Assembly (NCBI GenBank): GCA_947568835.1
Contig: OX387606.1
Location: forward strand, 5,704,001 to 5,768,000
DNA from: Protonemura montana
Lineage: Eukaryota; Arthropoda; Insecta; Plecoptera; Nemouridae
DNA: 64,000 bases
Direction: 5' to 3'
The translations under genes and the position numbers were made by a program. This document shows positions 47,152-59,530 of the stretch, one piece after another. Below the pieces are notes generated by a model. The model was given only the letters and a program-made list of their open reading frames with translations. It was not told the origin of the DNA and made no database searches. The stretch's first letter is position 1; every line of letters begins with the position of its first letter.

Positions 47152-48102
47152 TTGTTTATATATGATTCTTTACTTCCGTTAGTAAGTAGATTAATTTTGG
47201 TTATTTGTGTCTTGGTGGGAGTGGCTTTTTTGACTCTTTTAGAGCGTAAAGTTTTAGGGTATATCCAAATTCGTAAGGGTCCCAATAAGGTTGGGTTTGC
47301 TGGGATTCCTCAGCCTTTTTGTGATGCGATTAAGTTGTTTACAAAGGAGCAAACTTATCCTGTTTTATCTAATTATTTGCCTTATTATTTTTCTCCTGTG
47401 TTTAGTTTATTTTTATCTTTATTAGTGTGGATAATTATGCCATATAGAACGGGTTTATACACATTTAATTTAGGTTTAATTTTTTTTTTAGCTTGTACGA
47501 GACTGGGGGTTTATACTGTTATAATTGCTGGTTGATCTTCAAATTCAAATTACGCTTTATTGGGGGGATTACGTGCTGTGGCACAAACTATTTCTTATGA
47601 AGTAAGTTTAGCGTTGATTTTATTATCTTTTGTGTTTTTAATTGGTGGGTATTCTCTAAATATGTTTAGATGTTACCAAGAAATAGTTTGATTTGTGTTT
47701 TTGACTTTTCCCCTAGCATTGAGCTGGTTTGCCTCATGTTTGGCTGAAACGAATCGTACTCCTTTTGATTTTGCGGAAGGGGAATCTGAGCTAGTTTCCG
47801 GGTTTAACGTTGAATACAGAAGAGGTGGTTTTGCTTTAATTTTTTTAGCAGAATATGCTAGTATTTTATTTATAAGTATATTATTTTGTGTAATTTTTTT
47901 GGGCTGTGATGTGTATAGTCTGTTTTTTTATTTTAAGTTGAGATTTGTGGCTTTTATATTTATTTGAGCCCGAGGGACATTGCCTCGTTTTCGGTATGAT
48001 AAGTTAATGTATCTGGCGTGAAAAAGTTTTCTTCCCTTGTCTCTAAATTATTTGTTTTTATTTGGGGGTTTAAATTTATTTTTTGCGTCAATTTTAATTT
48101 AG
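47152..48102 (+). CDS. ND1: NADH dehydrogenase subunit 1, 316 aa
   Basis: Membrane-arm subunit of respiratory complex I, next to the quinone site. The frame opens with TTG, an accepted invertebrate mitochondrial start, one base after tRNA-Leu, and ends at TAG (48100-48102), 317 codons. In-frame TGA codons read as Trp. Conserved stretches include [18 protein letters not shown] and the loop [20 protein letters not shown], plus several hydrophobic helices. The strong T and G bias fits the minority-strand genes. An identical copy lies at 63038-63988. Confidence 0.97.
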
Positions 48103-48126
48103 TGCATAGTTTTAAGTACTATTACA

Positions 48127-48195
48127 AGTTAATAGAAGAATCAAACTTCTGTCTTATGTTTTCAAAACATATGCTTAACTTTAAGCTTTTTAACT
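48127..48195 (-). tRNA. trnS2: tRNA-Ser (UGA)
   Basis: Anticodon loop TTTGAAA with anticodon TGA; stem ATGTT/AACAT. It lies between ND1 and CYTB and overlaps the CYTB stop by 2 nt. Confidence 0.88.
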
Positions 48196-49330
48196 AATTA
48201 AGAAGTTTATCTCAAATCTTAAACATTAGTGGATTTAAAATATAGTATAAAAAGTATAAAACAGTTAGAACTTGGCCCACTAAGACATAAGGATCTTCTA
48301 CAGGTCGTGCTCCAATTCATGTTAAAAGAATTACAATTACTAAAAGGGATCAAAATATGATTTGATTGATTGGGTAGAATTGCGTTCCTCGGAAATTTCT
48401 CTTATTTGTGAAGGGTAAAATTATTAGGATCGCGATGGATAAAACAAGAGCAATAACTCCTCCTAATTTATTTGGAATTGATCGTAGGATGGCGTAGGCG
48501 AATAAAAAGTATCATTCTGGCTGAATATGTACAGGGGTGACTAGAGGGTTTGCTGGAGTGAAATTATCTGGATCTCCCAATAAATAAGGGTCTAGTAGGG
48601 TCAGTACAGTTAAAATTATTACTAAGACTAGGAAACCTACAATATCCTTAAAAGTAAAATAAGGGTGAAAAGGGATCTTATCTGTGTCACTATTAACACC
48701 TAACGGGTTATTAGAGCCTGTTTGATGTAAGAATAATAAGTGAATTATCGTTGCTGCAGCTACTATAAAAGGTAAAAGAAAATGAAATGTGAAAAAACGC
48801 GTGAGAGTTGCATTATCAACTGCAAATCCCCCTCAGACTCACTGTACAAGGTCTACCCCCAGGTAAGGGACGGCAGAAAGTAAATTGGTAATTACTGTTG
48901 CTCCTCAAAAAGATATTTGTCCTCAAGGTAGAACGTATCCTATAAAAGCAGTTCCTATGACTAAAAATAAAATAATGACTCCCACCATTCACGTATGTAA
49001 ATATATGTAAGAGCCATAGTATATGCCTCGTCCGATATGTAGATAAATGCAAATGAAGAAAAATGAAGCCCCGTTTGCGTGGAGAGTTCGTAAAAATCAT
49101 CCGTAATTTACATCTCGGCAAATGTGGGCTACTCTATTAAAGGCTAGGTCAATGTGGGCTGTGTAATGTATAGCTAAAAATAGACCGGTAGCAATTTGGA
49201 GCACTAAACATAATCCTAGTAGGGATCCGAAATTTCATCAAGTTGAAATATTTGATGGTGTGGGTAAATCTACCACGGCTCTATTGGCAATTTTAAATAA
49301 TGGGTGTCTTGTTCGTAATGGTTTATTCAT
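48194..49330 (-). CDS. CYTB: Cytochrome b, 378 aa
   Basis: Haem-b subunit of complex III in the inner membrane. It starts with ATG (49330-49328; [20 protein letters not shown]) and ends with TAG (48196-48194) after PLMFKIWDKLLN. Its 379 codons are the usual length. The ATG overlaps the ND6 stop by one base (TAATG). TGA codes for Trp throughout (for example NFGSLLG preceded by a TGA-coded Trp). No frameshift was noticed. Confidence 0.96.
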
Positions 49331-49836
49331 TAGTTTCTTTGACGTAGGGGTCCTTGATTAATTTTAGTGATTTTAACAACTGCAATTAATGTTAAAAATA
49401 AATAGAGTACAAGAGTCAAGGTAATTAATCTAGTAGGTCCATTGTAAAGTTTTCTAAGTGAGGCTGTAGCTTCCTCTTGGTATAAAGAAGTGTTTATGAT
49501 TGATAGACCTTCACAGTTTATAGTTCTTGATGTTAAGAAAGAAGAGTCTAAAATTAGGAGGCCGCAGAATAAAATAGAAGAGCCGATTATAAAGGGGATT
49601 AATGTTTTTATAGATATAGAAAATATCTCATTTGAAGCTAATCTTGTAACATAGATAAATAAGACTAGCAATCCTCCTAAAAATACTAGAAATAACACAT
49701 ATGAGAATCAAAATCTTTGGGCTATAAGACCAGTTAGAATACTAATTAAAACAGTTTGGACTAAGAGTATCAGGCCTATGGCCAAGGGGTGTGTTATTTG
49801 CGTAAATACGATTATGGTGGAAATGCTGTAGAACAT
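49330..49836 (-). CDS. ND6: NADH dehydrogenase subunit 6, 168 aa
   Basis: Hydrophobic membrane subunit of complex I. ATG at 49836-49834 (MFYSISTMIVFTQMTHPLAM), stop TAA at 49332-49330 overlapping the CYTB start by 1 nt. The stretch [20 protein letters not shown] is the conserved ND6 core helix. A TGA-coded Trp interrupts the standard-code frame early, so only the later part shows as open under the nuclear code. The start is chosen by length and because it is the only ATG near tRNA-Pro. Confidence 0.93.
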
Positions 49837-49855
49837 AAAAATTAATTGATAAATA

Positions 49856-49919
49856 CAGAGAATAGTTTAATTAAAATATTAGTTTTGGGGATTAATGATA
49901 GGGGTATTCCTTTTCTCTG
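49856..49919 (+). tRNA. trnP: tRNA-Pro (UGG)
   Basis: Acceptor CAGAGAA pairs perfectly with TTCTCTG; anticodon loop TTTGGGG. Confidence 0.92.
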
Positions 49920-49986
49920 AGTTTTAAAAGGTTAAACCTTAATTTTGATTTACAAGACCAATGTTTTATTTTAAACTATTAAAACT
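49920..49986 (-). tRNA. trnT: tRNA-Thr (UGU)
   Basis: Minus strand; acceptor AGTTTTA with TAAAACT; anticodon loop CTTGTAA. It abuts tRNA-Pro without a gap. Confidence 0.91.
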
Positions 49987-49987
49987 A

Positions 49988-50284
49988 ATGTTAACATCTT
50001 TATATTGGGGATTACCTATTTTGATATTTATGTGCGGGGCTTGGGTATTTGTTTCTAAGCGGAAGCATTTATTGTTGACTTTGTTGAGTTTGGAGTTTAT
50101 AGTGTTGAGTTTGTTTTTAATGTTGTTTATTTATTTGAACTTGATTAATTACGAATTATTTTTTGCTATGGTTTTTCTTACATTTTCAGTTTGTGAGGGG
50201 GCTTTAGGGTTGTCAATTTTAGTATCTATAATTCGAACACATGGAAATGATTATTTTCAATCTTTTGGGGTTTTACAATGTTAA
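49988..50284 (+). CDS. ND4L: NADH dehydrogenase subunit 4L, 98 aa
   Basis: Small membrane subunit of complex I with three hydrophobic segments. ATG at 49988, TAA at 50282-50284, 99 codons. The last 7 nt (ATGTTAA) overlap the start of ND4, the arrangement seen across arthropods, so both are probably translated from one bicistronic mRNA. An upstream in-frame ATG at 49961 lies within tRNA-Thr and is not used. Confidence 0.95.
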   Translation: MLTSLYWGLPILIFMCGAWVFVSKRKHLLLTLLSLEFIVLSLFLMLFIYLNLINYELFFAMVFLTFSVCEGALGLSILVSIIRTHGNDYFQSFGVLQC

Positions 50285-51618
50285 AATTATTGATTTCTTT
50301 GATTTTTGTGATACCCCTGTGTTTTATACAAAATACTTGATGAATGGTTCAAAGTATTTTATTTTTGTTAACTCTCTTGTTTATAGGATCTGCGGCTTTT
50401 AGAAGTTTTTTTGGAAGAATGTCATATTTTATAGGGTGTGATGTCATTTCATTTGGCTTGATTTTGTTGAGTTTTTGGATTTGTGTCTTGATAATTACAG
50501 CTAGAGAATCTGTTCTTCGAGTAAATAATTATTCAGGGTTTTTTTTACTGATAGTTTTATCTTTATTAATTCTTTTATATTGCACATTTAGAACAACTAA
50601 TTTATTTATATTTTATTTATTTTTTGAAAGAAGTCTAATCCCTACTTTATTTTTAATTTTAGGCTGGGGATACCAGCCCGAGCGTTTACAGGCGGGGGTT
50701 TATTTATTATTTTATACTCTTTTAGCTTCTTTACCGTTGTTAGTGGGTATTTTTTATATTTACAAATTTAATGATTCCTTATATATTCCTTTGCTTTATT
50801 CTTTGAATATTTCTTATTTTTGGTTTTATTTATGTTTAATTTTTGCTTTTTTAGTAAAAATGCCTATATTTTTAGTTCACCTATGGCTTCCTAAGGCTCA
50901 TGTGGAAGCTCCCGTTTCTGGTTCTATAATTTTGGCTGGGGTTTTATTAAAGCTAGGGGGGTACGGACTATTGCGTGTTTTTAAAATTTTATCTTTATCT
51001 GGTTTAACTTTTAATTTTATTTGAATCGGTATTAGTTTAGTCGGGGGCGTTTTAGTAAGTTTGATATGTTTACGACAGACAGATTTGAAGGCTTTGATTG
51101 CTTATTCTTCAGTTGCTCATATGGGAATCGTTTTAGGGGGTCTTATAACAATGACTTATTGAGGATTTTGTGGTTCTTTTACTTTAATAATTGCTCATGG
51201 TCTTTGTTCCTCTGGTTTATTTTGTTTAGCAAATATTTCTTATGAACGTTTGGGAAGACGAAGCTTATTAATTAATAAGGGTTTAATGAATTTTATGCCA
51301 AGCATAACATTGTGGTGATTTTTACTTAGATCTTGTAATATGGCTGCACCTCCTTCTTTAAATCTATTAAGTGAGATTAGATTATTAAATAGTATAGTGG
51401 CCTGATCTTGGGTAACTATAGTGATGTTGAGTTTTCTCTCTTTCTTTAGCGCGGCCTATACCTTGTATATCTATTCTTATAGTCAACACGGTAAAATCTA
51501 TTCAGGTGTTTACTCTTGTTCAATGGGCTATTCTCGTGAGTATCTCCTTTTATTTTTACACTGATTTCCTTTGAATTTATTAATTTTAAAGAGTGAGCCT
51601 TGTATGTTATGACTTTAG
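50278..51618 (+). CDS. ND4: NADH dehydrogenase subunit 4, 446 aa
   Basis: Proton-pumping membrane subunit of complex I. ATG at 50278 within the ATGTTAA overlap, TAG at 51616-51618, 447 codons. Recognisable segments include [20 protein letters not shown] and [20 protein letters not shown], a highly conserved antiporter-like motif with key Lys and His residues. Internal TGA codons read as Trp. Confidence 0.96.
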
Positions 51619-51686
51619 GATTTAAGTAGTTTAATTAAAAATACTGATTTGTGGTGTCGGTGATACAAATTTATTTGTTTTAGATC
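51619..51686 (+). tRNA. trnH: tRNA-His (GUG)
   Basis: Acceptor GATTTAA with TTAGATC; anticodon loop TTGTGGT. It lies between ND4 and ND5. This is the ancestral position, unlike true crabs, where tRNA-His is moved. Confidence 0.9.
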
Positions 51687-53421
51687 ATGTTACAATCTTT
51701 GTCAATTTGTTTAATCAGATTTGTGGTTTTATTTATTCTAGCTCTTAGCTTGGTTGGGGTTGGATTTTATTTTTTAATATTTGATCAAGTTTATTTTATC
51801 GAGTGAGAAGTTCTGTCTTTGAATTCAGGCAATATTGTTATAACCTTTTTGTTTGATTGAATATCTTTAATTTTTATAGGATTTGTTTTATTTATTTCCT
51901 CTTTAGTAATTTTTTATAGTCAAGAGTATATGGCTGGGGATTTAAATTTAAACCGTTTTATTTTATTAGTTTTAATATTTGTCTTATCAATGATGTTTTT
52001 AATTATTAGCCCTAATTTAATTAGTATTTTGTTAGGCTGGGATGGGCTAGGACTTGTTTCTTACCTATTGGTGATTTATTATCAAAATGTGAAATCGTAT
52101 AATGCTGGTATACTGACGGCCTTGTCTAATCGGATTGGAGATGTAGCTTTATTGTTAGCAATTGCTTGAATATTGAATTTTGGTAGTTGAAATTATATTT
52201 TTTATTTAGATTGTAGTGCTTCTAGAATAGAGATGCAAATTATTGGTGCTTTGGTCCTTTTAGCTGCTATAACTAAGAGAGCTCAGATTCCTTTTTCTTC
52301 TTGACTTCCAGCAGCTATGGCCGCCCCAACTCCTGTGTCTGCTTTAGTTCATTCTTCAACCCTAGTAACCGCGGGTATTTATTTATTAATTCGGTTTAAT
52401 GTTTTGCTGGCAGGGTCGGGTCTGGGCACTTTTTTGTTATTATTTGCGGGGCTTACCATGTTTATAGCTGGCTTAGGGGCTAATTTTGAGTTTGATTTAA
52501 AAAAAATTATTGCTTTGTCGACTTTGAGACAGTTAGGGCTAATAATAAGAATTTTAGCAATAGGATTTCCTAAGTTAGCATTTTTTCATTTATTGACACA
52601 TGCGTTATTTAAGGCTTTATTGTTTATATGTGCTGGAGCCATTATTCATAATATAAAGGATAGCCAGGATATTCGTTTTATAGGGGGGTTAGTGATGCAC
52701 ATACCTTTAACGTCATCTTGTTTTAATTTATCAAATCTTGCTTTGTGTGGGACCCCCTTTTTGGCAGGATTTTATTCTAAGGATTTAATTTTGGAAATTG
52801 CTTCATTGAGTTATATAAATGCCTTTAGATTTATTTTATACTTTTTTTCTACTGGCCTAACAGTTTGCTATTCTTTACGTTTGGTTTATTATTCAATAAG
52901 TGGTGATTTTAATACTTTTAGTCTTCATCCTTTAAGAGATGAGGGGTGAGTGATATTACGTGGGATAATGACTTTGTCTTTTATAGCAGTATTGGGGGGT
53001 AGTTTATTAAGTTGGGCCTTATTTCCAACTCCTTCTATAATTTGCTTGCCTTTTGCTTTAAAGACTTTAGCTCTTAGCGTAAGAGTTTTAGGTGGATGAC
53101 TAGGGTATGAATTGGCTAAGTTTTCGTTAACATATAGATTACAAACCTTGCGTTGGCACTTTTTAACAAGCTTTGTTGGTTCCATGTGATTCTTGCCTTT
53201 TATTAGCACGTATGGTGTCAGAAAACAACCATTAGAATTAGGGGGTTTAGTTAGTAAATCTTTTGATTACGGTTGAAGAGAGTATTTTGGAGCACAAGGG
53301 ATTTACAGAACAATTACTAAGTGGGCTAAGTTTAATCAGGGTTGGCAGAATAACGATTTAAAAACTTATTTGGTGAGTTTTATTCTTTGAGTAGTGATTT
53401 TATTATTTTTGTTGAATTTGT
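51687..53421 (+). CDS. ND5: NADH dehydrogenase subunit 5, 578 aa, incomplete stop
   Basis: Largest proton-pumping membrane subunit of complex I. ATG at 51687 directly after tRNA-His. The frame stays open to 53420 and then has only T (or TA) before tRNA-Phe, so the stop is completed by polyadenylation. Conserved blocks: LLGWDGLGLVSYLLVIYYQN and AAMAAPTPVSALVHSSTLVT, with the conserved HALFKALLFICAG. TGA is Trp at many sites. The length is typical for pancrustaceans. Confidence 0.95.
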
Positions 53422-53486
53422 ACTTAAATAGCTTATATAGAGCGTGACACTGAAGATGTTAAAGAGACTATTATAGTCTTTAGGTA
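53421..53486 (+). tRNA. trnF: tRNA-Phe (GAA)
   Basis: Acceptor TACTTAA with TTAGGTA; anticodon stem TGACA/TGTTA around CTGAAGA. Confidence 0.91.
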
Positions 53487-53551
53487 TTTATAAAAAAATA
53501 AATTTTTATTTTTACAGTGAAAATGTAATGTTTTATTTAAACTATATAAAT
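53486..53551 (-). tRNA. trnE: tRNA-Glu (UUC)
   Basis: Minus strand; acceptor ATTTATA/TATAAAT; anticodon stem TTACA/TGTAA around TTTTCAC. Shares one base with tRNA-Phe. Confidence 0.91.
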
Positions 53552-53552
53552 A

Positions 53553-53618
53553 GAAATGTAAACGGAGTTTAACCGTTAAAGAAAGAAGTTAGCAGCTTCT
53601 TCTTGAACCACTCATTTC
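53553..53618 (-). tRNA. trnS1: tRNA-Ser (GCU)
   Basis: Minus strand; anticodon stem AGAAG/CTTCT around CTGCTAA. The D arm is reduced, as usual for this tRNA. Confidence 0.85.
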
Positions 53619-53619
53619 C

Positions 53620-53684
53620 TTAATTGGAAATAAAATTTCAATTATATCATTAACAGTGATACGCCTCTTTTTGGCTTCAATTAA
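53620..53684 (-). tRNA. trnN: tRNA-Asn (GUU)
   Basis: Minus strand; acceptor TTAATTG/CAATTAA; anticodon loop CTGTTAA within ATCA...TGAT. Confidence 0.91.
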
Positions 53685-53702
53685 CCTGTAAAGGTTAAAC
53701 TA

Positions 53703-53767
53703 AGAATAAGGGTAATTGGTACCTAAGGCCAGGTCGAAACTGACTGCGATATATCGCTTCTTATTCT
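53703..53767 (-). tRNA. trnR: tRNA-Arg (UCG)
   Basis: Minus strand; acceptor AGAATAA/TTATTCT; anticodon loop TTTCGAC. Confidence 0.9.
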
Positions 53768-53830
53768 AAGACAGATTGAACTTCAATACTTTTTGGATGC
53801 AAACCAAATGTTATACTTAACTACAGTCCT
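53768..53830 (-). tRNA. trnA: tRNA-Ala (UGC)
   Basis: Minus strand; anticodon stem TTTGG/CCAAA around TTTGCAT. Overlaps the ND3 stop by 2 nt. Confidence 0.9.
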
Positions 53831-54182
53831 AGTTGGCTCAATCTAAGGCCCCCTGATTTCACTCGTGATAGAGGCCGATAATTAAAATTATTAAAAAAAA
53901 GAATCTAACGGTTCTTCAAGTAGTTAGGTTAGAGACTGGTAAGATGATGATTATAGGCAATAAAAGAGCAATTTCGACATCGAAGATTAAAAAAATTACA
54001 GCAATTAGGAAAAATCGTAGGGAGAAGGGCAGTCGAGAAGAGCTTTTAGGATCAAACCCGCACTCAAAGGGAGAGCTTTTTTCTCGATCAATGATAGTTT
54101 TTTTTGATAGAATAGATGCTAAAATTATTACAATTACAACGATTGTAGCTAAAATTAAGGCAATGATTGAAATGATTATAAT
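53829..54182 (-). CDS. ND3: NADH dehydrogenase subunit 3, 117 aa
   Basis: Membrane subunit of complex I. The frame, 118 codons, starts with ATT (54182-54180), an allowed invertebrate mitochondrial start just after tRNA-Gly. It ends with TAG (53831-53829), after a C terminus reading GLYHEWNQGALDWAN with TGA as Trp. It holds the ECGF-type loop region (reverse complement around 54,045-54,065). Confidence 0.93.
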
Positions 54183-54183
54183 T

Positions 54184-54248
54184 ACTTATTCTAAACTAAG
54201 TTTAGTCCTTCTGATTGGAAGTCAAATATACTATTATACTAAATAAGT
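54184..54248 (-). tRNA. trnG: tRNA-Gly (UCC)
   Basis: Minus strand; acceptor ACTTATT/AATAAGT; anticodon loop CTTCCAA. Confidence 0.91.
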
Positions 54249-55036
54249 TAACTACCTCATCAATAAATTGAAATATATAAAAATAATCATACTACATCGA
54301 CAAAATGTCAGTATCATGCAGCAGCTTCAAATCCAAAGTGGTGTCCTACTGAAAAATGCGCTAATGCATGTCGGATTAAACAAACTAATAAAAAAGTTGT
54401 TCCGATAATTACATGTAATCCGTGGAATCCTGTGGCGACATAAAAAGTAGCCCCGTAAACAGCGTCTGAAATAGTGAATGGGGCCTCTACGTATTCGTAT
54501 GCTTGGAGAATTGAGAAATAAACCCCTAGGACTACTGTAAATAAAAGCCCTTGTAATGTTTGGGAGTGGTTGCCTTCCATCAATCCATGGTGGGCTCAAG
54601 TGACAGTTACCCCTGAGGCCAGTAGAATGGCTGTATTTAAAAGAGGAATTTGTAAGGGGTTAAAGGGGGTAATTCCTGCCGGGGGCCACATAGCTCCTAA
54701 TTCTGTTGTAGGCGATAGACTTCTGTGGAAAAAAGCTCAAAAAAAAGACAAGAAAAAGAAAATTTCTGAAACAATGAAAAGAATTATACCTCATCGTAAT
54801 CCTAGAGTTACAGGAAAAGTGTGTAGTCCTTGGAAAGTACCCTCTCGTGTAACGTCTCGTCATCATTGGAATATGGTAAGACTCGTGATTGTTAGTCCTA
54901 AGAATAGAAGGTTTGTTCTGTATTGGTGAAATCATCTTAATAAACCTGAAACGGTAACTAGGGCCCCAATGGCTCCGGTTAATGGTCATGGGCTTTGATC
55001 GACTAAATGATAGGGGTGATTAGCATGTGTTGACAT
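54248..55036 (-). CDS. COX3: Cytochrome c oxidase subunit III, 262 aa
   Basis: Core subunit of complex IV. ATG at 55036-55034 ([20 protein letters not shown]), TAA at 54250-54248, 263 codons. The C-terminal part contains [20 protein letters not shown] and ends YWHFVDVVW then YWWGS, all family hallmarks. TGA is Trp. The ATG overlaps the ATP6 stop (TAATG). Confidence 0.97.
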
Positions 55037-55713
55037 TAGTTTACTTCTCTAGAATAAAGAGTTCTTAAAACAGCGAACACATAAGATTGAATAATAGCTA
55101 CTGCTGATTCGAGAACTAATAAGGCAATTTGAGCTACAATTAATAAAGATAGGATAGAGTATGTTAGGGAAGGACCGGTATTTCCTAATAAAGTTAGTAA
55201 TAAATGGCCGGCAATTATATTAGCTGCTAATCGTACTGCTAAAGTTCCTGGGCGAATTACATTACTGATAGTTTCAATGCAGACTATAAAAGGTATTAGA
55301 ACAGCAGGTGTACCTTGGGGTACTAAGTGGGCAAATATGTGTTGGGTGTGATTGATTCACCCATAAATTATAAATCTTAATCAAAGAGGTAGAGCTAATG
55401 CTAGGGTTAAAGTTAAATGGCTTGAACTTGTAAAGACATATGGGAATAGGCCAAGAAAATTATTAAATAAAATTAATGAGAAGAGCGAAATAAATATAAA
55501 AGATCTTCCGGCGTGGCCTGTCGGTCCTAATAGTGTTTTGAATTCATTATGTAGGGTTAATAAAATTTTATTCCAAAGTAGTGTGTATCGAGATGGTATA
55601 AATCAAAATGCGGTGGGAATTAGTGTAAGTCCTAAGACCGTGCTAATTCAGTTAAGAGATAAATTTATTACACTAGTAGTGGGGTCGAAAACTGAGAATA
55701 GGTTAGTTATCAT
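55036..55713 (-). CDS. ATP6: ATP synthase F0 subunit a (ATP6), 225 aa
   Basis: Proton-channel subunit of ATP synthase. ATG at 55713-55711 ([13 protein letters not shown]), TAA at 55038-55036, 226 codons. It shares ATGATAA with the end of ATP8 (7-nt overlap) and one base with COX3, so ATP8-ATP6-COX3 form one transcript segment. The C terminus includes EIAVAMIQSYVF-like residues (IQSYVFAVL), typical of the family. Confidence 0.95.
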
Positions 55714-55865
55714 TTTCAATTCATTGAATTGCTAGAGATTGTTTTTTCGGAAATTTCGGGGGACTTAGGGAGAAAGGAATAATAATTTACAAAATTAAAA
55801 ATTAATAAAATTAAAGAAAAGGCAACAAATAAGGTTAATCATCTAATAGGGGCTATTTGAGGAAT
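55707..55865 (-). CDS. ATP8: ATP synthase F0 subunit 8, 52 aa
   Basis: Small stator-associated subunit of ATP synthase with a single N-terminal membrane helix. The start is ATT at 55865-55863 and the frame reads (M)PQMAPISWLTLFVAFS, the usual arthropod MPQM start. Stop TAA at 55709-55707 overlaps ATP6 by 7 nt. It is too short to appear as an ORF under the standard code because of a TGA-coded Trp. Confidence 0.93.
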
Positions 55866-55866
55866 C

Positions 55867-55933
55867 AAAGAATACTAGACTGATACTAGTAATTTTAGCA
55901 TGACATACTAAGGTTAAATTTAACTAATTCTTT
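55867..55933 (-). tRNA. trnD: tRNA-Asp (GUC)
   Basis: Minus strand; acceptor AAAGAAT/ATTCTTT; anticodon loop ATGTCAT. Confidence 0.91.
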
Positions 55934-56003
55934 CACCAGAAGTAAGTGCGATTTTACTATAAAATGGTTTAAGAGACCATTACTTGCTTTCAGTCATCTG
56001 ATG
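55934..56003 (-). tRNA. trnK: tRNA-Lys (CUU)
   Basis: Minus strand; acceptor CATCAGA/TCTGGTG; anticodon stem ATGGT/ACCAT around CTCTTAA. Abuts COX2. Confidence 0.91.
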
Positions 56004-56691
56004 ATGCGTCTCTTAGGGATGTAATTCAATTAATAAAAATGTTTGTAGGTACACTTTCAATTACGATAGGTATAAAACTATGATTAGCCCCACAAATTTC
56101 TGAACATTGTCCAAAAAATAATCCTGGTCGATTTATAAGGAAACTAGTTTGATTTAATCGGCCTGGGGTAGCATCAATTTTTACCCCAAGAGCTGGTACA
56201 GTTCAAGAATGTAAGACATCTGCGGCTGTCACTAATATCCGAATTTGAGTGTTTATGGGTAAAACAGCTCGATTATCTACATCTAATAATCGGAACCCGT
56301 CTGAGTTTATTTCGTTGTAAGGGATTATATATGAATCAAATTCTACTTGTGTAAAATCTGAGTATTCGTAACTTCAGTATCACTGGTGCCCAATAGTTTT
56401 TAAGGTAATAGCGGGACTACTTACTTCGTCTAATAGGTAAAGAAGTCGTAAAGAGGGGAGAGCAATGAAAATCAAAGTTACGGCGGGTAAAATTGTTCAA
56501 ATTACTTCAATAGTTTGGCCTTCTAAAAGGTACCGATTAATATTTAAATTAAAGAATAATGTAGCAAGTAGATAGCTTACTAAAGCTGTAATTATAATTA
56601 AAATTAATATTGCGTGATCATGGAAAAACGTTAATTGTTCTATAAGAGGAGATGCTCTATCTTGGAGTCTTAAATTTGCTCATGTTGCCAT
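56004..56691 (-). CDS. COX2: Cytochrome c oxidase subunit II, 229 aa, incomplete stop
   Basis: Complex IV subunit that takes electrons from cytochrome c through the binuclear CuA centre. ATG at 56691-56689 (MATWANLSLQDSASPLMEQL); 229 codons, then a single T before tRNA-Lys, completed by polyadenylation. The CuA ligand motif [15 protein letters not shown] (two Cys, His, Met) lies near 56,075-56,115. The length of 688 nt is standard. Confidence 0.96.
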
Positions 56692-56695
56692 TCTT

Positions 56696-56756
56696 TCTAA
56701 CAAAAGGAATAAACCTTTATATATGGAGCTTAAATCCATTGCACTTATCTGCCATA

Positions 56757-56761
<5 letters not shown>
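56696..56761 (-). tRNA. trnL2: tRNA-Leu (UAA)
   Basis: Minus strand; acceptor TCTAATA/TGTTAGA; anticodon loop ATTTAAG. Its place between COX1 and COX2 is the hallmark of Pancrustacea (other arthropods have it beside trnL1). Confidence 0.93.
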
Positions 56762-58292
<1,531 letters not shown>

Positions 58293-58293
58293 C

Positions 58294-58359
58294 GGTAGAA
58301 TGGCTGAGATATTAGGCAATAGATTGTAAATTTATTTAGGAGGGTAAGCCTCTTCTACC
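58294..58359 (+). tRNA. trnY: tRNA-Tyr (GUA)
   Basis: Acceptor GGTAGAA/TTCTACC; anticodon loop TTGTAAA. Confidence 0.92.
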
Positions 58360-58365
58360 AGTATA

Positions 58366-58429
58366 GGGCTTTATAGTCATTAATGATATTAGACTGCAAT
58401 TCTAAAGGAGTAGAATTCTACTAAGGCTT
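58366..58429 (+). tRNA. trnC: tRNA-Cys (GCA)
   Basis: Acceptor GGGCTTT/AAGGCTT with G-U pairs; anticodon stem TTAGA/TCTAA around CTGCAAT. Overlaps tRNA-Trp on the other strand by 7 nt. Confidence 0.88.
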
Positions 58430-58490
58430 AAAGAATTTTTACCTTTATTTACAGCTTTGAAGGCTATTAGTTTGATTAACTTAAAGCCTT
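58423..58490 (-). tRNA. trnW: tRNA-Trp (UCA)
   Basis: Minus strand; acceptor AAGGCTT/AAGCCTT; anticodon TCA in loop CTTCAAA, which reads both TGA and TGG as needed by the mitochondrial code. Confidence 0.9.
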
Positions 58491-58493
58491 TTT

Positions 58494-59528
58494 TTAAAAA
58501 ATACTGTGAATTAGAGAAATAATTAGAAGCCCCAATGTGGACAGAATTGATAAAAATAAGGATATGCTGTATAGATTGCTATTAGCAGGGATTGGTGAAT
58601 TTCAGAGATTTTCAGAGTAAGTCAGTATAAAGGCTCCGAAAGCGGTACGTAAATAATAAAACAAAGTCATAAGGGTAGTGATTACTATAAGAGTTACAGT
58701 GAAAAGATTACCCAGATTAACCATACTTTGGATGACAATTCATTTAGGCATAAATCCCAAGAAAGGTGGCAATCCCCCCAAAGATAGGAGTGTCACGAAA
58801 AAAGCAAATTTGTTAATTGGATTAATCGAATTTAGGGAGAAAATCTGGTTGACATGCATTAGTTGAAAGGTTCTTATTATGAAAATGATAGCAAAAGATA
58901 AAAAAGTGTAAACTAAAAAGTAAACACCCCACACGCTCTCTCCAGCTGCTATCGCGGCTAATAGCCAACCTAAGTGGTTAATAGATGAATAGGCTAAGAT
59001 TTTTCGCAGGGACGTTTGATTTAATCCTCCCAAAGATCCAATGACTACGGAAAGTACAATAATAATTGAAAAGAAAACATCTAACTGAAATGTGTAAGAA
59101 ATAAGTATAAGGGGGGCGATTTTTTGTCACGTTAATAGTATGAGTCTATTTATTCAGTTAAGGCCTTCTATAACTCCTGGGAATCAAAAATGAAAAGGAG
59201 CGGCTCCTATCTTTAATAAAAGGGAGCTTCTGATTAGTGTATTTATAATAGTTAAGTTCGGGGAATTAGGGACAGACGGGTTAAATAATAAAGATCCCAA
59301 AATTACTGAGAGTAATAAGGTGGCAGAAGCAAGAGCTTGCACTAAAAAGTACTTTAATGATGCTTCAGTTGAAAATAAATTTTTTGAATTAGTTATTAAA
59401 GGAATAAAAGAAAGTAAGTTAATTTCTAAGCCTATTCATGCGCCAAATCATGAGTTAGCAGAAGTAGAAATTAAAGTACCCCCTATTAATGTTAATAAAA
59501 ATAAAAATTTAGTGGGATTGTTAATCAT
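58494..59528 (-). CDS. ND2: NADH dehydrogenase subunit 2, 344 aa
   Basis: Antiporter-like membrane subunit of complex I. ATG at 59528-59526 (MINNPTKFLFLLTLMGGTLI), next to tRNA-Met; TAA at 58496-58494. The central segment GGLNQTSLRKILAYSSINHL and LSLGGLPPFLGFMPK are strongly conserved ND2 motifs. TGA is Trp. At 345 codons it is within the family range. Confidence 0.95.
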
Positions 59529-59530
59529 TA

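Noticed and set aside
52925-53209. 94-aa minus-strand frame inside ND5, and similar frames opposite COX3, ND2 and CYTB
   Set aside because: They are shadows of intact mitochondrial genes on the other strand.
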